Below are positions 57,588 to 64,000 of a stretch of DNA of 64,000 bases, in pieces. Both the position numbers and the translations under genes were made by a program. The notes beneath the pieces were generated by a model. It was not told the origin of the DNA, did not search any database, and saw nothing but the letters and a program-made list of their open reading frames with translations. Every line of letters begins with the position of its first letter. The stretch's first letter is position 1. The DNA is from Tetradesmus obliquus (Eukaryota > Chlorophyta > Chlorophyceae > Sphaeropleales > Scenedesmaceae): positions 4,740,716 through 4,804,715 of the forward strand of contig CP126204.1 in assembly GCA_030272155.1 (NCBI GenBank), given 5' to 3'.

Positions 57588-59783
57588 ATGCAGGGGCCTG
57601 AGCAGAAGCACAGCCAGGGCCAGCCGCAACAGGCTCCGCCCCAAGCAGGCCAGCAGGCTGTGCAGCTGTCACCAGCAGCGGTGCTGCCCCAGCCGGGCCT
57701 CAGGCGGCAGTATTCTGGACAATCCTTTCAGCCAGTGGCAGTGGCACTGCAGCGTGGGCCGCAGCTAGGCTGCCGCGTGCTGCCAGTGTGGGCCCAGGCA
57801 GGCAGTGGCGAGTGGGTGCCGCGGTATCATGTGTGGTGGTTGGATGCGCAGTCAGACACAACGGCTACAGCAGGCGCAGCAGCATCAACACCAAAGGTGG
57901 CTGTAGGCAAGCCGTCAGCGCCTACCACGGCAGGTGGCACCATCCAGCTGGCCAGAATCAGCACTGGGTGTGTTGGTTCGCCTGAGCATCTGGGCAGCAG
58001 CAGCAGCCAGCAGCACAGGATCGCAGGCTGGCTCGGCCATCTACCCAGCAGCCAGCATGGGCAGCCCCACAGCAGGAACGGCAGCAGCAGCAGCAGCCAT
58101 GGCGGCAACAACAGCAGCAGCAGCACTGGCAGCAACAGTGTTGTGCAAGCACTGGGGCACCTCCAGCTGGCTTCCATGCCTGCTGCTTCCAGGAGGCCTT
58201 GGGCTGACACCAGCACACGCCACAGGCGCGACCAGGTCAGTAGTGCTGCAGCAAATCAGCCGAACGCTAATCCTACAATCCAGGCTGCCCAAGCCTAGCA
58301 TGCCTGCCTTGGTTGTTTTGGCTCTCATTTTGCAGCTGAAACCTTGCCTACCCACTGTACATGTCTTGAACAATCAACACCCGAGCACGATTGAGCTGTG
58401 GCTGCTGCTGTTTGCTGCGCGTGCCAGGCTGTGCATGACTCCCGCTGGGTGAAGAATGCCGTCAAATCGGCCTACAGCCTGCCCACGCTGCAGCAGGCCC
58501 TGCAGCAGCACGGCGCAGCCATGGATGCAGCATGCTGTGCGGCAGCAGTGGCCAAGCTGGCACACCTCGCAGCCGCAGCGCAGGATCCTGCCATGACAGG
58601 TCAGCTGCTGGCGCGCCTGTGGCAGCTGCTGCGGCTGCACCTGCAGCAGCTCACATGCAGCCAGCTGTCCACTGTGGTGTGGGCGTGTGGGAAGCTGCAG
58701 GTGCATGGCAGCGAGATGTACATGAGGTGCCTGGCAGCATTCATGCAGCAGCTGCCAAGCGGCCAGGCCACTGCGCAGGACGTGTCAAACATGCTGTATG
58801 CTTTAGCTAAGGGTGAAGCTGCGCAGGCGCAGCTGCACCTGCCGCACCTCATGGCGGTGCTGCTGCAGCAACAGCAGCACGCCAGCTCTCAGGCAGTGTC
58901 CAATGCGCTGTGGGCAGCTGCCACCTTAGGGGAGCGCTTGCAGCCAGAGCAGCTGCAGCAGCTTGTTGGTGCTTTTGTGCACACTTTGCAGCAGGCCAAG
59001 CCTCAGCAGGCGGCCAGCACCATGTGTGCAGCAGCTAGCATGGGACATTCCATGCCGCTGGCAGACATGCAGCTGCTGCTTCAAGGCGTGGCAGGCATGG
59101 CTCAGGCGGCCAAGCCGCGTGAAGTTGTCAACGTGCTGTGGGCGGCAGCCAGCATGGCGCAGCAGCTGGCGCCAGGGCAGCTGCAGCAGCTGCTGGACTC
59201 CTTCATCGGCATGCTGCCACAGGCCAAGCCGCACGAGGTGTCAAATGTACTGTGGGTGGTGGCGCGTATGGAGCAGCAAGTGGAGGAACAGCAGCTGCAG
59301 CAGCTGCTGCACTCGCTGCTCTGCCAGCTGCCGACAGCTGCAGCACAGGACGTCTCGAACACGCTGTGGGCGGTGGCAAGCATGGGGCAGCAGCTTGAGC
59401 CTGACCAGCGACAGCAACTGCTGGCCACGCTGATGCAGCTGGTGCCCAATGCTGGCCCTCAGTGCATTGCCAACACGCTGTGGGCAGTGGTGACGATGGG
59501 ACAGGAGGTGCCAACAGAGCAGCTGCAGCACCTGCTGGCGCGCCTTGTCAGCGTTGCGCCGCAGGCCAGCTCACAAGACGTGTGCAACGCGCTGTGGGCA
59601 TGTGGCAAGCTGGGCTTCATCCCCAAGCAGTTGCTGAGCTGCCCTGCCATGGCGGGCCAGCTACAGGCGGCCACAGCGCAGCAGCTGGCGCATGCTGGCT
59701 GGGCGTGTGCGCAGCTGGGCCACCGCCATGAGCAGGTGGTGGGCGTGGTGCTGCAGGAGGCAGCGCGCAGGATGGCTGGCCCT

Positions 59784-59815
<32 letters not shown>

Positions 59816-60524
59816 CCCAGCAGCTGCAGCGCCAGCAGCAGCAGCAGTAGCGGCAGGGTCAGCGGCATGCGTTAGTGATGCCAGCAGCTTCAGTGCAGAC
59901 AACCTGTGCAACCTGTGCTGGTGTGTGGCAGTGCTGGACCTGCAGCACCATGCCGGCCTCACACTGCAGTTTGCCTGCTGCTGCAGTGAGCAGTGGGACA
60001 AGGTGGGCCCTGAGGGCATGCAGCAGCTGCACCAGGTGCACTGCTGGCTGCTGACCTTCCAGCTGGCTGGCGGGTCAGGCCTGGCAGGCAGCCTCAGCTG
60101 TGAGCAGCTGCAGCAGTGCAGGGAGGCCTGGCAGGCAGCGCTGGAGCTAGCAGCAGATGCTGCTCACACCTCACAGCTGCTGCAGTCGGTGCTGCACGCT
60201 ATGCAGCAATTGCCAGTTGAATGGGCCGAGCCTCCCGCCATTGCGCAGGGCAGTGTGGGCACAGACGGCGCACCTGATGGTGTGCTGCTGGTGGATGTTG
60301 CTGCGCGCACGTCTGCTGGGGTGCTGCTGGCAGTGGAGGTTGACGGCCCTGGCCACTTCAGGCAGCCTGACGGGGGCCTGATGGGTGTGGTGCTGTGGCG
60401 CAACAAGGCGCTGGCGGCCCGCGGCTACAAGCTGGTCAGCATCCCCTGTGCGACTTGGGAGAAGCTGGCTGGGGATGAGCAGCAGCAGCAGTACCTGCTG
60501 GGACGGCTGCAGCCATACAAATGA
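57588..60524 (+). CDS. OPR (octotricopeptide-like) repeat protein with C-terminal RAP domain
   Basis: Exons 57588-58235 and 58428-60524 join in phase for 914 residues (ATG 57588 chosen as first in the frame; the true start could be further upstream). Residues 1-216 are Ser/Gln-rich. From about residue 230 there are roughly nine 38-residue helical repeats with the core DVSNTLWAVASMGQ and a following LQQLL helix, the pattern of OPR proteins. The C-terminus (LLAVEVDGPGHF, LWRNKALAARGYKLVSIP) is a RAP domain, a predicted nuclease-like RNA-binding module. In green algae such proteins act in chloroplasts or mitochondria on maturation, stability or translation of specific organelle transcripts. The target cannot be told from sequence. 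The N-terminus is not a clear transit peptide, which supports a missing 5' exon. Confidence 0.88.
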
Positions 60525-63480
60525 TGGTGAGTGGTGCTTCCTTGGTCTCCGTAGGTATCTACCTCAGGCTGATACGGCAGTCTGGTGGAGTCTGTTGCTT
60601 CATTGTTCGGCAGTGTAGAGCTGTACCTGCCAACCATCAGCAGCTGTGCTTGCCGACCATTAAATGCCTAGCCAACATGCCTAGGGGGTTGCAACATCAC
60701 GCATTCAGGTGCAGATGCGACTATCCCCAACAATGGTGTAGCTGGGGACGGAACATAAGCATCATGCAGGTACACGCATGCATGTGTGCCACGATCACTC
60801 ATGCATTTCATGCAAGGACTAACTGCTGCGCATGCTGCTTGATGCTGTGTGACAGCGTGTGCAGCAGCGAGGCGATTTGATGGACAACATCTTCCAATAA
60901 TGACCAGCCTGGGCTCCTGATTTGACGGCCTGACACACTATTGTGTATCAGCTGGTCAGGAATCTGGTCCGTCCAAGATTACACCCTATGTGCAGGTGAC
61001 CTACTTACCAAGCACATGCACACAGCAATGTCGTTTCGTGTTGTGTCACATGGCACAACTGCCAAGTCTTGGTTGCTTGGTCATTTTCCGCAGATTGCTT
61101 GCATTGCAGATAGCTGTGCTGCTGCTCGGCAACGAATTGCATGGCACCTTGCCACATGACACACCGATGTCTGACACGTATGCGCACTGCAACCTGCTGC
61201 AGAAATGGTAGCAGCCAGTGCTGGAGGAACACTGGGCAAGCCAGCCAGGCAGAAGGGCAGCAACAGTAGCAGCAGCAGCAGCAGCAGCAGCGGCAGCAGC
61301 GCTATGCATGAGATGCTTGCCGCTGTGGGGTTGATGTGGATCTCGAATGGGTGGTGCAAAGCCAAGGGCGGTGCTGTACAGCATGCTGTACATGTGCTGC
61401 AACAGCGCTGGGCCTGGCCAAACGCCATGCCATACGCAACGCTTGGCATATGTCTGTGTGCGGAGCATCCTGGTTTACAACTGCCTGGCAGGCGCGAGGG
61501 CTGGGCAGAGTGGCGCGTCATGGTGCGTTAATGTTAACATAATGATGACTGTGCTGTTTTCAAAGTCTTGAGGATGGCACTTGGCCATGTGTGTGCAGAG
61601 TGTTGCAGCAATCCTGCCACGTGGCTTGTGTTTCCCTGACTGATCAGTCATGAGTGCATCAGGTTGCATCCTAGCACACGAGAGACCACCTCTGGTTGTT
61701 TCCTTCTGGAGTGATGAAGATGTGAATGTGTATGTAAATATGCATCATTGTGGCTTGTTTGTAAAGAACCGTGCGAACGGAGTGCAGCCTGTGACAAGCC
61801 CTTGCGCTTGCAGAAGCAGCATGCACAACCGTTGTTGCTGGCAGCCATGCACTACCCTGGCACCCCCCCTTGTTTACTAAGGGTACCCCCTTAGTGGTGC
61901 CGGATTGCCCATGTCAGTAAGCCCTGACCTTAGTGACAAGCCCCTTAGCAGGCCAGACCTTAGTGACACCCTTAGCTGTTGGTGCTGCCACACTGCTAAG
62001 CCCCTTAGCAGGGCAGGTCAGCACTGCTGGAAAAGCCCATGTAGTGTGTCTGTTACATTTAAATTGTTGCACAACCATCACTATGGCGAGGCAGGCATCC
62101 CTAACCCGTCCCTAAGCTGTCCCTAGCTGTCCCTAAATGCTGCAGCTGTATCCCTAAACCTGATGACTGGCTTAGTAACTAGGGTTAAGGCTTAGTAAAT
62201 CAGGGGGGTTGCCAGGGTAGTGATGGTGACCATTGAAGGGACCCGACATCTAGCCATGTAACACACCGTGTGTTACATTGATCACATGTGTTGTTACATT
62301 GATTACATGTGTTGTGTTGTTACATTGATTAAATCGTGAGTGACCCAATATGCTGCTTTGTCTACTGCAATGTGTGTTGCCTGCCTTCTTTATGATGCAG
62401 CAGGTAAGTAGGTGTTCAAAACAAGCCCGGCGACTCAAACATGTTTCTGGTGAATATCCTTGGAGGCAATGTGTTCTGGCATACATATATGCTGTGGCTT
62501 TCAGCCCTGGGTTTGTGCGGAGAGGGGAAGGAGCCGGTGATGGGACCATGCTGCCAGACGAATATCGCTCGAGCCTAAAACCCATCACCCGAACCCCGAC
62601 ACTCCCAGTGAGCAGCCCCAACTCGCCTCAACTTTCTGCTGTAACCCGCATCGCCCCAACCCCGCATGCTGAAACACGGCCAGACTCACATTACGGAGAT
62701 TACACAAGTAACCTCGCGTCATTGCGACGCTTGCAAGAGGAAAGCCACGCCAGTAATGCCAATGGCACACCTGCCGTTCCAAGTGTTGTCTACCTAGCTG
62801 GGGATGAGCCCAGCTAGGGTTCACGTGCAACCTGTGCCTGCGAGGAGCATCAGGCATGGGCCACAAAATAGACAGTCTCCTCCCAGCAGGCTGGGGCATA
62901 CACCTCACCCCAGCCGTTCCAAGCTTAACAAAACTCATGCACCCTCAACATAACCCTGCCGACCTGCCATCCTCATAGAAACCCTCCAACCCCTGCCAGT
63001 GGGTGGCGGCCCTACAGCCTCCACCCCTGAAGCCCTTAGCCCTTGCCACCCTTGCCCTTGCCTTCTGAGATGCTGCCTACACAGGTAGGTGCAGCTGCTG
63101 CAGCAGCCTCAAGCCTGCTGAGACAGGCGCTGCTGGCGCTTGGTGGTACGCCGGGTTTGCTGCTGACTGCCCAGCTGGCTGCTCCCTTCAATATGCTGGC
63201 TCCTAGCCTTTTGAACCCCCTACTTCATCTTCTTCTGCTTGGTGAGCTGCTTGAGCTGCTCAGCATCAGATGTCGCTGCTGCTGCTGTTGCTGCTGTGTT
63301 GGCTCATCACCAGCAGCCTGCTCATCACCAGCTGCTGCAGCAACATGCTCGCCAGCAGCATCGCTGCTGCAAGCAGCATTAGCAGACTCAGAAATCACCT
63401 ACTTCTCATGCTGCTGCCTTAGCCACTGGCTGCCATGGGAGCCCGGCAGCTGCCTTAGCCACTGACGCCCCTACACGCGC
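60525..63480. other. Subtelomeric, gene-poor region
   Basis: No supported gene. 61880-62200 is rich in CCCTTAG/CCCTAA-like words and repeats a CTTAGTGACAAGCCCCTTAG phrase (61931 and later). 62260-62330 has short tandem repeats. An ORF-rich stretch at 62549-62817 and a C-rich, purine-poor strand from 62820 to 63060 are unexplained. On the minus strand, 63220-63290 encodes a plausible C-terminus ending QLKQLTKQKKMK, perhaps from a decayed subtelomeric gene. Confidence 0.5.
62272..62330. repeat. Short tandem repeat, about 21-26 bp units
   Basis: GTTACATTGAT starts at 62272, 62293 and 62319 and is followed each time by a variant of TACATGTGTTGT. Confidence 0.8.
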
Positions 63481-63506
63481 GGCAGTTGCCCAGGACCCCG
63501 GCTGCC

Positions 63507-63577
63507 TTTAGGGTTAAGGGTTTAGGTTTAGGGTTTTAGGTTTTTAGTTTTTCAGTTTTTAGTTTTTCAGTTTTTAG
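63507..63577 (+). repeat. Degenerate telomere-proximal repeat
   Basis: Irregular TTTAGGG variants followed by repeats of a TTTTTAGTTTTTCAG 15-mer. Confidence 0.85.
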
Positions 63578-63640
63578 CTTTAGGCTTTAGGCTTTAGGCT
63601 TTAGGCTTTAGGCTTTAGGCTTTAGGCTTTAGGCTTTAGG
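63578..63640 (+). repeat. Variant telomeric block (TTTAGGC), nine units
   Basis: Exactly nine head-to-tail CTTTAGG units (equivalent to TTTAGGC) sit between the degenerate zone and the canonical telomere. Confidence 0.95.
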
Positions 63641-63650
63641 TTTTTCTAGG

Positions 63651-64000
63651 TTTAGGGTTTAGGGTTTAGGGTTTAGGGTTTAGGGTTTAGGGTTTAGGGT
63701 TTAGGGTTTAGGGTTTAGGGTTTAGGTTTAGGGTTCAGGGTTTAGGTTTTAGGGTTTAGGGTTTAGGGTTTAGGGTTTAGGGTTTAGGGTTTAGGGTTTA
63801 GGGTTTAGGGTTTAGGGTTTAGGGTTTAGGGTTTAGGGTTTAGGGTTTAGGGTTTAGGGTTTAGGGTTTAGGGTTTAGGGTTTAGGGTTTAGGGTTTAGG
63901 GTTTAGGGTTTAGGGTTTAGGGTTTAGGGTTTAGGGTTTAGGGTTTAGGGTTTAGGGTTTAGGGTTTAGGGTTTTAGGGTTTAGGGTTTAGGGTTTAGGG
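63651..64000 (+). repeat. Telomere, (TTTAGGG)n
   Basis: About 50 units of the plant-type telomere repeat with a few variants (TTCAGGG, TTTTAGGG) near 63721-63752 and 63971. The G-rich strand runs toward the right end, so the chromosome terminus is to the right. Confidence 0.98.

Noticed and set aside
62350-62817. 155-codon frame in the subtelomere
   Set aside because: No homology recognised, starts at a non-ATG codon, and is flanked by repeat-like DNA.
60525-63480. Search for retrotransposon (for example Zepp-like LINE) or LTR remnants near the telomere
   Set aside because: No reverse transcriptase, integrase or endonuclease motifs and no terminal repeats are visible.

Overview
The window is nuclear DNA from a green alga and ends in a chromosome tip on the right. 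Evidence: introns with GT..AG borders in nearly every gene, TGTAA polyadenylation motifs, a plastid-type type II peroxiredoxin, a BASS-family transporter with a transit-like leader, an OPR/RAP organelle RNA protein, and about 350 bp of plant-type (TTTAGGG)n at 63651-64000. The extreme CAG/CTG triplet content (poly-Gln, poly-Ala and poly-Ser in proteins, CTG tracts in introns) suggests a Chlorophyta core lineage such as Sphaeropleales or Trebouxiophyceae; this is inference.

Layout. 1-700: 3' end of an RBX1/APC11-like RING-H2 gene (+). 1.87-8.27 kb: a frame-disturbed, internally duplicated gene for a helical, Gln/Ala-rich protein (+). 9.3-14.1 kb: a seven-exon Rab5 GEF of the VPS9a type (-). 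It shares a bidirectional promoter with a three-exon orphan gene (+, 14.5-15.9 kb). 16.2-22.5 kb: a coiled-coil gene (+). 23.0-24.9 kb: type II peroxiredoxin (+). 26.35-27.95 kb: an ankyrin-repeat gene with two one-base frame breaks (+). About 30.3-35.2 kb: a very acidic Ser/Asp/Glu-rich protein (-). 38.2-40.0 kb: a secreted Cys-rich protein (+). 41.1-44.8 kb: a plastid-type bile acid:sodium symporter (BASS) with two alternative last exons (+). 45.8-56.5 kb: a 21-exon DNA cytosine-5 methyltransferase followed by PWWP-like, CXXC-like and Tudor-like segments (+). 57.6-60.5 kb: an OPR/RAP protein (+). From 60.5 kb the DNA is gene-poor and subtelomeric, then telomeric.

The most notable signal is not one gene but a pattern. 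In at least seven genes, one edge of an exon has been tandemly copied into the adjacent intron together with its splice site, in up to three or four copies ('splice-junction echoes'). In two cases (BASS last exon; helical gene exons 4/5) a whole exon is duplicated. A second pattern is strand polarity of triplets: CAG in sense inside exons, but CTG in sense directly before 3' splice sites. The genes do not look like one pathway; they are ordinary housekeeping, organelle and chromatin genes. Exon coordinates were derived by hand from conserved splice borders, reading-phase agreement and protein-family similarity remembered without database access.
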